DNA from: Dromiciops gliroides
Lineage: Eukaryota > Chordata > Mammalia > Microbiotheria > Microbiotheriidae
DNA length: 64,000 nt
Direction of reading: 5' to 3'
Assembly (NCBI RefSeq): GCF_019393635.1
Contig: NC_057861.1
Location: 659,025,724 to 659,089,723 of the forward strand
Numbering within the stretch: the first letter of the stretch is position 1; each line of letters starts with the position of its first letter. Below, piece by piece: positions 43,356 to 55,576 of this stretch. Under the pieces are notes generated by a model. That model was not told the origin of the DNA and did not search any database. It was given only the letters and a program-made list of their open reading frames with translations. The translations under genes and the position numbers were made by a program.

Positions 43356-43781
43356 TCCAGGCTCTTTCAAGAACAACACAATATAAACATAATATTGGCC
43401 AAGGAACTAGCATTTCAAACACTTTGTGTTTTCCAGATTGGAGTCCTCCCATGATTTTTTTAGGGTCTGAGCAGAACTCCTTAAACCCAAAGAGGATGCT
43501 GTATATTTATAGGTAACTTGTGGCCCAGAGCTCCTGTTCTGGGTATAGAATGGACCATTTCAATCTGAGGATTTCCCCATAATCATTCTTGGACTCATGC
43601 CTCAGTTCAGCATTTCCCCTGAGAATCTCAGCATTTGCTCAGAGTTAGGTACACTTACATGTATACATATATAATTATAGATCTCTGTTCAATCCTTAGA
43701 AGTACCACTGAATTATTCTGTGGCTTTGGGTAAGTCACTTCATCTCTCAGAATCCCTATTTCTACCTATTGAAATGATTTA

Positions 43782-44165
43782 ACATTCATTCATTCAACAA
43801 GTGTTTCTTAGGTTCTCACTGCATCCAAAGCTCTGTGCTAGTTATTTGAGGAGATACATAGTTTAGGTAAAATGCAGTCCCTGTTCTCATGGAGTTTACA
43901 CTTTAGTGTGAGGATAGGATACAAATGCAAATAGCCATAATACACAAAATTACTTAAGTGCCTAGCGAGGTATATATAAAGTAAGTGCTCTGTATATTTT
44001 GACAAGGAAGATTCTTAGCAACCAGAAGGCTCAGGGAAGGTGTTCTGGGAGAGAGGGCATTTGAGTGGATCTTTAGAGGATGGGTAGGAATTCAACAGAC
44101 AAATAGGGAGAGGGAAGGCATTTCATAAGATGAGAGTATAATATGGCACCTTTAACTCAACTCTC
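43782..44165 (+). repeat. Old unclassified repeat
   Basis: 'cattcattcaacaagtgtttcttagg...ctctgtgctag...catggagtttacactttagtg', then 'ggaaggtgttctgggagag'. Confidence 0.45.
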
Positions 44166-44371
44166 TGAAAGGCGTACATGTGCCATGCAAGTCCTTAAAT
44201 TTTATTTTTTTTTAATTTATGGAATAAAACAAGCACTTCCATAACATAGTACAATAAAAAAGATGATTGCACATGGAAATGCAAATCTACTGTGCGCAAT
44301 TTGCTATTTGTTTCAAATATACAACAAAATGATCGTGTAAATTTCTTTTTCCCCCTTTTTTGACAATATAT

Positions 44372-44524
44372 ATTTTTTTATTTTTTTAGTGAGGCAATTG
44401 GGGTTAAGTGACTTGCCCAGGGTCACACAGCTAGTAAGTGTTAAGTGTCTGAGGTCGGATTTGAACTCAGGTACTCCTGACTCCAGGGCCGGTGCTTTAT
44501 CCACTGTGCCGCCTAGTCACCCCC
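44372..44524 (-). repeat. WSINE1-type SINE
   Basis: Minus orientation. Perfect duplication ttgacaatatat at 44360-44371 and 44525-44536. Confidence 0.93.
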
Positions 44525-44749
44525 TTGACAATATATTTTTGATAACAAATGAAACAATGAGTCAACAAAATATGTGAGTTGTTTGGAAAGAGCTGCCATC
44601 AAAATAGCAACAGCAATATTAATAACAGTCCATATTTCTATATCACGGGAAGGTTTACAAAGCTGTTTCCTTTCCATGACCCAGTGAAGGAGATACTGCA
44701 AATATTTTTATCCTTATTTTATAGATGAGAAAACTGTCACCTCAATGGA

Positions 44750-45600
44750 TCTGTGATCTCTTTTATGTGGATACTTCCTCCAACAATAAGATGAATTGCA
44801 ATTCATCCATGTGTGTCCATCTTGTATGAGTCTTGTTTGTTTTCTCCCATAAATCCTCCATAGGAGGTTCACCCAATGGACTGCATGCTTAGTTTCCAGT
44901 GAAACACACAGTCATTTGTTGGTTATTCATTGCTTTCACTATATGACTAACCTATTTTTTTTTTCTGGCAATACATTGTTCTGATAACTTCCTCTACCCT
45001 GCTGTGCAGTTATATATTTATAGGGTTTCCAAAGCTCTGTGATAGATTCTTATCTACTCATGTCTACCTTGGCCTTTTCCCATTGCTTTTTATTTCATAT
45101 GCAACCTCAGTTCTTTGGAGGCTGTAGCATTCCATGACTCACAGACATACAGCCACAGCAAAAGAATATTACTGTTAAAAAGATAGACCTTTATTTCATA
45201 GAGACATGGAATCATTTTTTATAAACTCAAGTTCACAAAAGTAATTCAACTTACTCTCCTTTTCCTCTTCAAGTCTGGGCATAATCTTGTCTTTTTGCAA
45301 TATCTGCCTAAGACATGTGTATTGATGGACAAACTCTTAGGGCTATTGCTATTAAAATACCTGAATATCATAGTGTGAACAACAGGTATACTTCATCCAC
45401 TTGGTTTTTCTTGTTTGATTTGTCAGACCAATTTTGCTTTTGAGTGATTACATCTGTCATTTAGCAGGCTTTATAGTGACCCTTGCTTGATGCAATCATT
45501 AGACTGTCATCCACAACCAGGAGACTCTGTAGGGCCTCACCACTTAGAATCACTCTTACATTTGCACTTTGTACATGACATCCTCTAAAGGGTAGTAATT
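44750..45600 (-). repeat. LINE remnant, possibly RTE clade
   Basis: Minus-strand reading gives broken frames resembling the end of an RTE-type reverse transcriptase (CESWNAT...KELRLHMK, then a basic stretch). Stops are frequent. Assignment rests on weak visual similarity. Confidence 0.3.
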
Positions 45601-45870
45601 TGTTGTTGTTGTTGTTGTTGTTGTTCAGTAGTTTCAGTCATGTCAATCCTTTGTGATCCCATTTGGGGTTTTCTTGGTAAAGATACTGGAATAGTTTGTT
45701 ATTTTCTTCTCCAGTTCATTTTATAGATGAGGAAACTGAGGCAAACAGGGTTGAGTGACTACCTAGGGTCACACAGCTAGTAAGTGTCTGAGGCTGGATT
45801 TGAATTCAGGAAGACAAATCTCCCTGACGTGCAGGCCCAATGGTCTATCCACTGAATCACCTAGCTGCCC
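45601..45870 (-). repeat. MAR1-type SINE
   Basis: Minus orientation. (TTG)n start, RTE-like part, MIR-like core, ending in 'cacctagctgccc'. Confidence 0.82.
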
Positions 45871-45899
45871 TTAATAACAATAGCTAATGCTTATATAGC

Positions 45900-46110
45900 A
45901 CTTAAGAGTTTACACAAAATTTACATATATTCTCTCATTTAATACCCAATCAAGCAATAGATACTGCAGATATTATTTCTACTTTACAGATAAAGAAACT
46001 GTGGCTTAGAAAAGTAAAATAACTTGGCCATAGAAACACATTTAGTAAGTGTCAGGGATAGGATTTGAACCCAAGTTTCTCTTACTCCACCATGCATTAG
46101 ACCATAACCA
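45900..46110 (-). repeat. MIR
   Basis: Antisense MIR ('tctactttacagataaagaaactg...ggatttgaacccaag'). Confidence 0.6.
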
Positions 46111-46239
46111 TGTGTAGTAATATTCTTTTTCATTAGAAATCCCAAGCAACTTTTCTCATTGTTTCATCACTAGGTTGCTGAGGACAAAAAAAGTGATCAG
46201 ATATCATTAAGAACAACATGGGATTAAAGCCCAGAAGGA

Positions 46240-46390
46240 GGGGCAGCTAGGTAGTGCAGTGACTAAAGCAACAGCCTTGGATTCAGGAGGACCTGAGTTC
46301 AAATCTGGCCTCAGACACTTGATATTTACTAGCTGTGTGATCCTGGGCAAGTCACTTAACCCTCATTGCCCCATAAAAAAAAAAAAAAAA
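46240..46390 (+). repeat. WSINE1-type SINE
   Basis: Plus orientation, TCATTGCCC subtype, long A-tail. Confidence 0.9.
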
Positions 46391-46429
46391 CAAAAAACAA
46401 CAGAGTAAACTGAGTCTCAGAGAAGTTAA

Positions 46430-46625
46430 GAATTAGGAGTGTAAAATCATAGGACTATAGTGGGAATAGACCTTTGAGATCATCTAGTCCTTCCCTCCTC
46501 ATTTTAAAAACAAGAAAACTGAGACTCAGGGTTTTTTTTTTTTTTTAGTAATGCCACAGATTATACAGACCTACCAAAGGTGGAAAATGAATCAAGACCG
46601 TCTCACTCTAGCACAGTTCTCTTTT
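46430..46625 (-). repeat. MIR
   Basis: Antisense MIR with a T-run at 46531-46545. Confidence 0.5.
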
Positions 46626-48349
46626 GCCACTAAACTGCACATAAGGATTCCTGGGGACCATATATTGACTTAGAAAACCACATATTAACATTATGTTTTA
46701 TTATATTTCTATTTATTCTGTTAAATATTTCCCAATTACATTTTAATCTGATTTGGGCCACACATAGGAGCCACATACAGCCCAAACAACTCTGCCATAG
46801 AGAGATGAAATGTGAATTCAAGACCTGTGACTTTACATTCAGTATGTCTAGTCGTTTTTACTTTCATGCTGGTTACTTGTCTTTTTTGGAACAAAACCCC
46901 CTTTTAGCTGTATAGCTGGGATGAAGAGGGAAACATTCCTTTGAGAGGCACTAGAAATGAAGTGCTTCAGGCAAATAGGACAGCTTTGAAAGTAATGTTG
47001 GACTTATTTTACTTATATATAATTATGTATTATATTCATTCTACATTATATATTTATTATATTACATATAATCATATGTATATATGTAGATATTTAAAGC
47101 AATCCATATGTAGAAATTTGTAGTTTCTCATACGACCCTTTTTTTCTGTTCTACTTTGTACCTGGTAATGAGTTGGGTTTTGGGGGGTGGGGTGGTTTGG
47201 TGCATGGAGTTCAGAATTTTTTTTTTAATTAGATTTTTAAAAGAGATGTTTAATTGATGAAAGCCAAACGGCAAAGCTAGTGGAAACAGTGTGTAAGAAT
47301 CTTTGCATTGCTTTTGTCTGAGAAAATTAGCTTCCTTGTTTCCATAGCTATACATCCAATCCCTATGATTTTGTTGAGGGATGTCCTGAATGGTTCAAGA
47401 TGCTTGAGGAAGGGAGAGTTTGAGACTGAGGGGTTTTGTCTTCCAAAGCTGCACCTCTGGAGACAGTGTCTACTTAAGCAAAGTGAAATAAAAAAGGGAG
47501 CATTTTTGTACTCCATCTCAATCATCTGGTGTCCACAAAGAGAGATTTTTCCAAGAGCTTTTCTCCTTTTCCTGTACTTTAATTACCCACTTCATATTAC
47601 TCATGCAGGTTTGGCTTAAATATCATTTATTCACATGGTACATAAAACACATTCCATGTGTCACAGACAAGCAATATATACATTACATGAGCATATATTA
47701 TATGACTGAATTGCAAACTCTTTTAACAGTCACTTTTATGAGAAAGAAATAGAAACTTTTAAGACTGATATCACCAAGTTTGCCCCCTTAAAGGCCAGGA
47801 ATCCTTGGCACATAAAGTCTGTAGGAGGAACATCTATCTAATAATAACTAGTGAGCAAATATTAGCCAGGTAATGTTGATATTGGCCAGAATTTCTACTT
47901 GAGCCATTACCATATTTTTCAGATCATCATTGATAGCATTAGAGATATTAGTCTTCTCAATTCTTGTAATACTTGTTCTTTATTTTGGAAGTACTGTGAT
48001 GAGGAAGAGCAGGTTGGTTTTTCCCCTCTCTTTCCATAATTGTAAGAATTATTCATTTCATTACTCTGTTCAAATGCCTCATGGTGGCATGGAGATGATC
48101 CTAGGCTTTGCCTATGGAATGCTAAAGTTCTACTAAGGAAAGGTTTTGAGTAAGTGGTCCAGAAAATTGTCACTGTGTCTATGGTACCAGGACTAGGACC
48201 TTGAAAGAAAGGCTCATCAACAGAAATCGATCATTGGGGAATTAATTTTTCAAGCTTCTGGAACTCTCTATAAAGACATAGAAGAGTAGCTATCTACATT
48301 GGCAGATGGATACCTACTCCCATATGCCTACCAAATCAGATGATTTTTT
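46626..48349. other. Long stretch with no recognisable gene
   Basis: Mostly unique-looking and AT-rich. Includes an AT-dinucleotide-rich run at 47010-47095 and a G-run at 47180-47195. Open frames of up to 103 codons at 47128-47619 have no recognisable domain. A faint LINE-like look cannot be assigned. Confidence 0.35.
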
Positions 48350-48350
48350 G

Positions 48351-48498
48351 TTTTGTTTTTTGGTGGGGCAATGAGAGTTAAGTAACTTGCCCAGGGTCAC
48401 ACAGCTAATAAGTATCAAGTGTCAGAGGCCGAATTTGAACTCAGGTCCTCCTGAATCCAGGGCCGGTGTTTTATCCACTGCTCCACCTAGATGCCCCC
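48351..48498 (-). repeat. WSINE1-type SINE
   Basis: Minus orientation. Duplication tgattttttg at 48341-48350 and 48499-48508. Confidence 0.9.
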
Positions 48499-48852
48499 TG
48501 ATTTTTTGAATTATTAAACTCTTTTAAGATTAGTTTAGTGGATCATGTTCTTGGCTGGAAGTAATGTGTCCAGGGAGGACTGGTGGACTTTTTTTTTTTG
48601 GTCCTCTTTCCATATTTATAATTATTTATAGAGATTAAGAAATGTTCTTTATGGCTCATGGAGAATATTTGTGGATTCAGGCACAAATCTAATTCATAAG
48701 TATTTTTCTTATTCTTTGTCATTATTGCTCAATAGCAGAACTTGTGGCTTAGGGGAATGGAATTAAGTGTTCCATCTCAGCCCAGACTGTCTTACCAACA
48801 GCACTCTTGAAAATAATACTCAATGTGTATTGACCTTCATGATAACTAGCTG

Positions 48853-49048
48853 AGGCAGCTGGGTGCTGGAGGAAGGAAGACTTATCTTCATGAGTTCAAA
48901 TCTGGCCTCATTCACTTACTAGATGTGTGACCCTGGGCAAGTCACAACCTTGTTTGTCTCAGTTCTTCATCTGTAAAGTGAGCTAGAGAAGGAAACAGGG
49001 AGAGTCTGACACAACTGAAATGACTAAACAATAACAACAACAACAATA
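48853..49048 (+). repeat. MAR1-type SINE, internally shortened
   Basis: 'gaggcagctgggtgctgg' head. The segment between 'gagaaggaaa' and 'gagtctgacac' is missing, then 'ctgaaatgactaaacaataacaac'. Confidence 0.7.
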
Positions 49049-49417
49049 TCTAGCTAGTCCTTATGCTCTGTCAAGTATTGAGCTATTTGAAGCAATTGCT
49101 ATTGCCATCACCTTCTTCATTGATCCTCACAAACATATGGTGTCAGTGGTTCCATCATAACCCTTGCACGTGCAAGAAAGGGGATTGTAGGCTCCTGTAA
49201 AGATTCAACAGAGAGAACCATTCAGTGAGTTAATGATTGGTTGGCACTTACCCAAAGCAACACTTGTAGTGTAAGGGGCCCTTTGAGGAAGGTCGCTCAA
49301 ATGAATCATCTGGGAGAATGTAAATTTTATCCACTGGTTCCATTAAGAGATTTCTAAGAGTAGAATTAAGCTTGACCAATGCACATCTCTTCATTCATTC
49401 ATTCAAAAAATGTTTTA

Positions 49418-49596
49418 GGGGGCAGCTAGATGGTGCAGTGGATAGAGCACCGGCCCTGGCGTCAGGAGTACCTGAGTTCAAATCCAGCCTCAGACATTTA
49501 ATACTTACTAGCTGTGTGACCCTGAACAAGTCACTTAACCCCAATTGCCTCACTAAAAACAAAACAAAACAAAACAAAAAACAAAAAAACAAAACC
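49418..49596 (+). repeat. WSINE1-type SINE
   Basis: Plus orientation, CCAATTGCCTCA subtype, tail of AAAAC units. Duplication aaaaaatgtttta / aaaaagtgtttta at 49405-49417 and 49597-49609. Confidence 0.92.
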
Positions 49597-49883
49597 AAAA
49601 AGTGTTTTAAGCGCTTTGTGTGCAGAACCTCTTGCTAGGTTTTAGGGATATACGAAGTTTAGGTAAGAGATGGTATTATTCTATTGGAATATACAGAGTA
49701 GGGTGGAATTAGACAAAAATAGAGGTAACTGTAACACAATATTACATAATAGATTCATGAAAGATTCAAATGAAGTGTTGTGTCAGTACCAATGGGGTGA
49801 GATCATTACTGGCCAAAGATGGATATCAGGGAAGACTTCATGGAGGAGGTAGCATGGGAGTTGCACTTAAAAGAGGACAGGTG

Positions 49884-50034
49884 TTGGGGGCGGCTAGGTG
49901 GCACAGTGGATAGAGCACTGGCCCTGGATTCAGGAGGACCTGAGTTCAAATCCGGCCTCAGACACTTGACACTTACTAGCTGTGTGACCCTGGGCAAGTC
50001 ACTTAACCCTCATTGCCTCACTTAAAAAAAAAAA
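49884..50034 (+). repeat. WSINE1-type SINE
   Basis: Plus orientation. The tail reads TCATTGCCTCACTT, a mix of the two subtypes. Imperfect duplication around 'ggacaggtg' (49873-49883, 50035-50044). Confidence 0.9.
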
Positions 50035-50130
50035 GGGACAGGTGATCCTGTAACACAAAAAAGGAGGGGAGGGGACAGACATTCTAAGAACAGAGGGTAG
50101 AATGAGCAAATGCAGAGAAGCAGGAGATCA

Positions 50131-50889
50131 GAAACAGGAATGGTCCAATTCTCTACTTCCCATCACCCTTTCAAGGCTCCATCTGGGGCAGCTGCCTCAT
50201 CTGAATACACTAGTCCCTACTCAGTCTAAGGAAAAGAGAACAGAGGTCCTGGATGCCAGATGATGGTCGATGGTGACAGTCTATAATCCCTGAGAAATAG
50301 AGAATGAAGTGATTGACATCTTTTCCAGGGAAAGAGGGAGATGCATCTGCTTGCCTCCTGCTCAAACCCAAATGGCTGGTCCAAGGGCCCACACCAATAA
50401 CATGCTGAGAGTGTGTTGGATTTATTGAGAAGATTCTGATGACAATAATGGTTTCAACAGTTCACCAACTGAAAAGGTATGAGTGCTAGCCGATGTTATT
50501 GTTCTCTAAGGGCATCTCTTACATGTCTCAGTAAGAATTATATGACATCATCTTGCCCACAGAATTTTTTTTTTAAGTAGGACAAATGGATCCTGAGCTT
50601 GGGGGTAGGGGGAAGGCATGGGCCTGACAATCCTTCTCCTTGAAGCAGCTGCTTCCCCAGGGGCAGGAAGTAAAGTAAAGCTACCCATGGTTGCCTCCTC
50701 AGAGTTGTGTTTTTATATGCATATAATAAAATGCAAAGGAAATTCACTGTGTTGCAATGAAGATGTGGTTTTTCTCATCCAAGTTCATGGAGCCCCCAAA
50801 ATCTATCTACAGATCCCTTGGGAACCACGGACCCCAGATTAAAAATTCCTTCTCTTAGGTAACTTCAGGAGAAGGCCTCAGTCAGGCAA
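50131..50889. other. No gene; one old repeat piece
   Basis: 50700-50850 resembles the repeat at 850-1130 ('ccttgggaaccacggaccccagattaaaaattcc'). The rest is unique-looking. Confidence 0.4.
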
Positions 50890-51048
50890 CAAGCATTTTA
50901 TTAAGTTCTTACCCTATACCAGGAACTATGCTAAGTTCTGGAAATACAAAAAATGGCAAAAAATAGTCCTTGCCCTCAGAAAGCTTACATTTTAATGGGA
51001 GAAGCAACACATAAATAATTGGGTTCATAAAAGATATATAACAATGAT
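50890..51048 (+). repeat. Old unclassified repeat
   Basis: 'caagcattttattaagttcttaccctataccaggaactatgctaag', then 'ctcagaaagcttacattttaatggg'. Confidence 0.5.
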
Positions 51049-51049
51049 A

Positions 51050-51300
51050 GCTAACATTTATGTAGCACTTACTGTTTGTTAGGTCCTGTACTAAATATTT
51101 TGCAATTATTATCTCATTTGATCCACATAGCAACCCTGGGAGGTAGGTGCTATTGTTAACTCTGTTTTACAAATGAGAAAACTGAGGCTAATGAGAGGTT
51201 AAGTGACTTGCCTAGAGTCACACAGCTAGTACATATCTGAGGCTAGATTTGAATTCAAGTCTCCCGAATTCCATGTCTAACACTCTATCAACTGAACCAT
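51050..51300 (-). repeat. MIR, near full length
   Basis: Antisense MIR from 'gatagctaacatttatgtagcacttac' through 'gtcacacagctagtac' to 'actctatcaactgaacc'. Confidence 0.75.
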
Positions 51301-51319
51301 AGCCAGAGTATGGTGGTAG

Positions 51320-51655
51320 GTGGTTTGTTGTGGTTGTTTTTGGTGGTGGTGGTGGTGGTAGTGATCCATGACATTGGGAGGTGATGTCATGGCTTGCAGT
51401 GAATGGATTTAAGTGAGGGAAGGCTATGCAAAGTCATCAGCCTCATTCTCTCCTTCAGAGCCCCCTGGGTCCAGTGGCAAGATATAGATCAGGATGACTG
51501 GAGATGGCCCCGGATGTTTGAGGCAAACAGGGTTGTTACTTGCCCAGGTTAACACAGCTAGTAAGTGTCAAGGGTCTGAGGCCAGATTTAAACTCAGGTC
51601 TTCCCAACTCCAGGGCCAGTGCTCTAGCCACTGAGCCACCTAGCTGCCCTGATAG
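51320..51655. repeat. Composite: 'gaccatgacatcag'-type repeat with SINE tail
   Basis: (TGG)n and 'gatccatgacattgggaggtgatgtcatgg...gatatagatcaggatgactggagatggcc' match the repeat at 27165. From 51525 it reads as a minus-orientation SINE ('cacctagctgccc' end). Confidence 0.5.
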
Positions 51656-52189
51656 TGGTAGGTAGATCTAATGCAAAACATGGGATTTGATCTCACTCCC
51701 TTGATTTATGTTTGTGGCATCCCCATTCACTTAGTCTCCCAGATTTTAAACAATAAATCAAGCTCTAATTAATAGCATTAGCCTATTTCTGAAGTGTAAA
51801 TGCTCACACTGAAAATTTAACAACTAGCTCTCACAAGACAATATGCATACTACTGTTATTATTCCATGGGTGAGTCTCTATGTGTAGAGAGGACAGACTT
51901 CAGGCTGACCTATTCCTCTGTTACTAGATTCATTGGTTATAACTGCAACCACACTAGGAAAGAATCCCTATCATCAAGGGCACCCAGAAGTAATTGGGAA
52001 TCCCCTTAGTGCCAAAGATCGGGGCATATAACAAAAAAGGAAAAAAAGATCTCCCTGCTGGAAAGCACCCTGACATAGCCAGAACCCCAGCTGAGTTCAT
52101 CAGAGAATACAGATCTGTGACATCAAGTGCCCTAACAGGACCATACAATCTTAGGATTGTTGTATTCAGAGTGGGAAGGGGTCTTGTGA
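51656..52189. other. No recognisable gene
   Basis: Unique-looking. Overlapping open frames of 68 and 80 codons at 51954-52200 have no recognisable domain. Confidence 0.35.
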
Positions 52190-52445
52190 ATGTCATTTAG
52201 TATTTTACAGATAAAGAAACTGAGGTACAATAAAAAGAAATAAATTGAATTGCCCAAAACCAGACAAGAAGTGAATCTTAGAGCCGAGATTAGAACATAG
52301 GTCTTTTAATTCTATATCCAGTGAATAAATGAATGAAAAAGCATTTATTAGATGCTTACCATGTGTCAAACACTGGACTTATCTCATAAGGATACTAATA
52401 GAAAATTTGTCACAGTCTCTGCTCTCAAAGAACTGTGTAATTCAC
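52190..52445. repeat. MIR then old unclassified repeat
   Basis: Antisense MIR (52190-52320), then plus-strand 'gcatttattagatgcttaccatgtgtcaaacactgg'. Confidence 0.5.
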
Positions 52446-52677
52446 AGTGCATACACAAAACTGATTTACGACTACATAAGCTAACTAGTGTGATAGAAAC
52501 ACTAATTAGACTAATACTTCTTAATACTACCGATCAGACTCTAATAATTAAATGTGTGTGAACATTAGTTCATTTATATTATCTATGAGATAATGTAAAC
52601 ATCAGCCTCACTAAGAACAAACCACCAGCCTGATTTCCTAGGGTTTCCCAGTAAACACATCTCAAACCTATAGTCAT

Positions 52678-53222
52678 TGACAAGATTCTCTCTTTGCCTA
52701 GCCCAACACCATGTGTTTTCTATTGAGGTGGCTGCCTGTCAAGTTGAGTCTCCATCAGTCACTCATCACAGCCTTCAAGTCAAAAGAGAGGCATCGCTTG
52801 AGTCTCAGGAGCAGGAAACACAAGAGCCAGCCTTAGGAAAAACTCAGGAGCGAGTTGAAGTGGGGGGGGGGGCGAGGGCCTTTGGTGGGTTTATTATCAT
52901 TTAAGCTGTGGCTATTAGTTGGTCTTACTGAAGTTCTGATTGGTGGTCAGTGCACTAATTTGGTTGTTAATTAATTTAATTGGTACCTGATGACATAAGC
53001 TTACAGCAGGGGTTTTGTTGTTATTGTTTTACCAAATTTTCCCCACTGGTGGTCTGTCCTCTTTGGGGGTCCCATTGTTTATGATCACATACAAGTTCTT
53101 TACTAACCTATATCACACTTATCTTAATATTGAAAAAACAAATTATGAAAGACAAACATCAAAATACTTCATCACAAAATGATGGGCTAAAACAAAATGG
53201 AGTCAGTTATGTCAAGGCAACA
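52678..53222 (-). mobile_element. Possible LTR, uncertain
   Basis: On the minus strand it could start TGTTGCC and end TTGTCA, with AATAAA ('gataataaaccc') in the middle third. No target duplication was found. It may instead be another old repeat. Confidence 0.25.
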
Positions 53223-53294
53223 AACTTATTCTCACTACAAGTTCACACTCTAATTGGGGGAGACAACCCACAGAAAGGAGCTCAGCTCTATGAT

Positions 53295-53397
53295 GCAATG
53301 TCACTGGCATGAGGGCAGGGACAGTGACTTATCTAAACCTTCTATCTCCCCAGGGCCTAAAATATTAGGCTGCATATAGTACATGCTCAATAAAATA
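53295..53397 (+). repeat. L2 3' end
   Basis: 'gagggcagggacagtgac...gggcctaaaatattaggctgcatatagtacatgctc'. Confidence 0.55.
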
Positions 53398-53496
53398 CCT
53401 ACTCCATAGAGCTATTGTAAGAATTAAATACTATATGTAAAGTGTTTTCACAAACCTTAAATAACTATGACAATGTTAGCAAAGGAGCATGGGATA

Positions 53497-53647
53497 GGGG
53501 CAGCTATGTAGCACAGTGGATAAAGCACCGGCCCTGGAGTCAGGAGGATCTGAGTTCAAATCCAGCCTCAGACACTTGACACTTACTAGCGGTATGACCC
53601 TGGGCAAGTCACTTAACCCTCATTGCCCTGCGCAAAAAAAAAAAAAA
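53497..53647 (+). repeat. WSINE1-type SINE
   Basis: Plus orientation. Perfect 16-bp duplication aaaggagcatgggata at 53481-53496 and 53648-53663. Confidence 0.94.
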
Positions 53648-53699
53648 AAAGGAGCATGGGATAGCAGCTAAGGCACTGGCCCTATAATCAGGATGGGTC

Positions 53700-53950
53700 C
53701 TGTTGTTCTTTAGTCATTTTTTAGTCATGTGGCCCCATTTGGGGTTTTCTTGGCAAAGATACTGGAGTGGGTTGCCATTTCCTTCTCCAGCTCATTTTAC
53801 AAATGAGGAAATTGAGGTAGACAGGATTAAGTGACTTGTCCAGGGTCACATAGCTAGTAAGTGTCCGAAGCTGGATTTGAACTCACAAGGATAAGCCTTG
53901 CTGACTTCATGTCCTTCCCTCTATCTACTGTGCCACCTTCCTGACCCACA
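53700..53950 (-). repeat. MAR1-type SINE
   Basis: Minus orientation. 'ggggttttcttggcaaagatactgg' to 'ctactgtgccacc'. Confidence 0.82.
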
Positions 53951-54115
53951 GTCAGGATGACCTGGTTTCAAATTCCTTCTGACAGTTATTGGTTTTGTGG
54001 CCCCAGGCAAGTCGCTTAACATTTTTGTGACTTAGTTTCATCATTTGTAATATGAGGAGATGGTTCCTAAGGCCCCCTGTAACTCTAAATCCATGATTCT
54101 ATGAAATGTTTGTTG
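53951..54115 (+). repeat. MIR
   Basis: 'aggatgacctggtttcaaattcc...ggcaagtcgcttaac...ctctaaatccatgattctatg'. Confidence 0.65.
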
Positions 54116-54204
54116 AATTGAATTGAATTATGTAGAGTAACCCCATCCTTCTAACATGAGCATTATATTAAATAAGATTTGGGGAAACTAATAAATCCTA
54201 GTGG

Positions 54205-54455
54205 GATCCTCAGGTAGCATAATGGATAGAGCACTAGGGCAGGAATCAAGAAGACCTGAATGAAAATCTGGCCTCAGAAACTTACTCTTTGACCTTGGGT
54301 AAATCACTTCACCACTCTCGGCCTCAACTTCCTCTTCTGTAAAATGGTAATCATAATAGCGCCTACCTCCCAGTGTTATTGTGAGAATCAATTAGATAAT
54401 ATTTGTAAAGCACTTTGTAAACCTTAAAGCACCACATACATGCTATTTATCATTA
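54205..54455 (+). repeat. MIR, near full length
   Basis: 'gtagcataatggatagagcac' to 'agtgttattgtgagaatcaattagataatatttgtaaagcac', including the CORE. Confidence 0.78.
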
Positions 54456-54619
54456 TTAAAGATGTGTATAAAAATATTTGGAGAGTTGGAAATGAAAGGT
54501 TAAAGGGAATGATTTAAGTACAGAAATCAAGTATTATTCTGAGGAGTTATTCCTCATCTCCAGAGCACATCAAAGAAGGGGGAAAGAGTTTACTCTGAAG
54601 AGTTCATAGTCCTCAAAAG

Positions 54620-54780
54620 TAGAAAAAAGTTCTTAGAGACCCTCTAACTCAACACCCTTATTTTACAGAGGAGGACATGGAGCATCAGAGAGCACAAGTC
54701 ATTTCCTTAAGGTCACAGGGCTTATTAATTGGAGAGCCAGGACCGGAACCTGACTCTTGGTCCAGGAATTTTTCCACAGT
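54620..54780 (-). repeat. MIR
   Basis: Antisense ('ttattttacagaggaggacatgg...ggaacctgactcttggtcc'). Confidence 0.6.
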
Positions 54781-54836
54781 ATCCCCTGCATATATGGGGA
54801 AAATGTCTAGTTTAAGAGGGTAACTAGGGGCAGCTA

Positions 54837-54983
54837 GGTGGCACAGTGGATAGAGCACCGGCCCTGAAGTCAGGAGTACCTGAGTTCAAATCCGGCCTCA
54901 GACACTTAACACACACTTACTAGCTGTGTGACCCTGGGCAAGTCACTTAACCCCAATTGCCGCACTAAAAAAAAAAAAAAAAA
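54837..54983 (+). repeat. WSINE1-type SINE
   Basis: Plus orientation. Perfect 13-bp duplication aagagggtaacta at 54824-54836 and 54984-54996. Confidence 0.94.
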
Positions 54984-54996
54984 AAGAGGGTAACTA

Positions 54997-55576
54997 AACC
55001 CAGGAACTCACTGCAAGGGGTCCTTTAAAAGTTTTTGATCTCAGAGATGTTAAGAAACAAGATCAATGGTGATTCAACTTGGATGGTTCAGGGATCAGTC
55101 TGCCTGAGGCCAAGGCAGGCGAAGTGAACCTGATGACCTCTTGAGGTTCTTCCCCATTCCGGGACTCTTAGATTTTTAACTGCAGCCTGTTATGGACCAG
55201 CCACTTTCTCTGCAGTCTTGAGCCCTCCTTATTTTAATAGGGCTGCACTGGTCCAGGCGTTCAGAGATACGTGGCCCCAGTGTTTTTCCCCTTAAATGTT
55301 CATTTCTTTGCTTTCCTGAGTTTGTGTTTTGACCTCAGCCTTCTTTTAATGGAGCTTTTGGTGCGAACAAAGGTTTATAAGATGCATTAAAATATGTTAC
55401 ACACAACTTGAGATGAAAAATGTCATCGTAAAACTAAAGGAAATAAAAGCTAATGATACCTTTAGTCAGGCCAGTAACTCGACTCTTTGTTCTTAGACTG
55501 GCCACAGTCCTGAAAGATGGAATTCCCTTTCAACTTTAAATGGGGTATGTTATGCATGTTATGCCACAAGAAAGCT
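54997..55576. other. Repeat-poor stretch, no gene
   Basis: No known repeat recognised. 55310-55480 is AT-balanced, with few simple runs. Confidence 0.4.

Larger units (their letters stand above)
49395..50130 (+). repeat. Old unclassified repeat, split by two SINEs
   Basis: 'cattcattcattcaaaaaatgttttaagcg...cttgctaggttttaggg', then 'cttcatggaggaggtagcatgggag' and 'agaacagagggtag'. Confidence 0.45.

Noticed and set aside
51954-52200. Overlapping frames of 68 and 80 codons
   Set aside because: No initiation context, domain or splice structure; lengths expected by chance.
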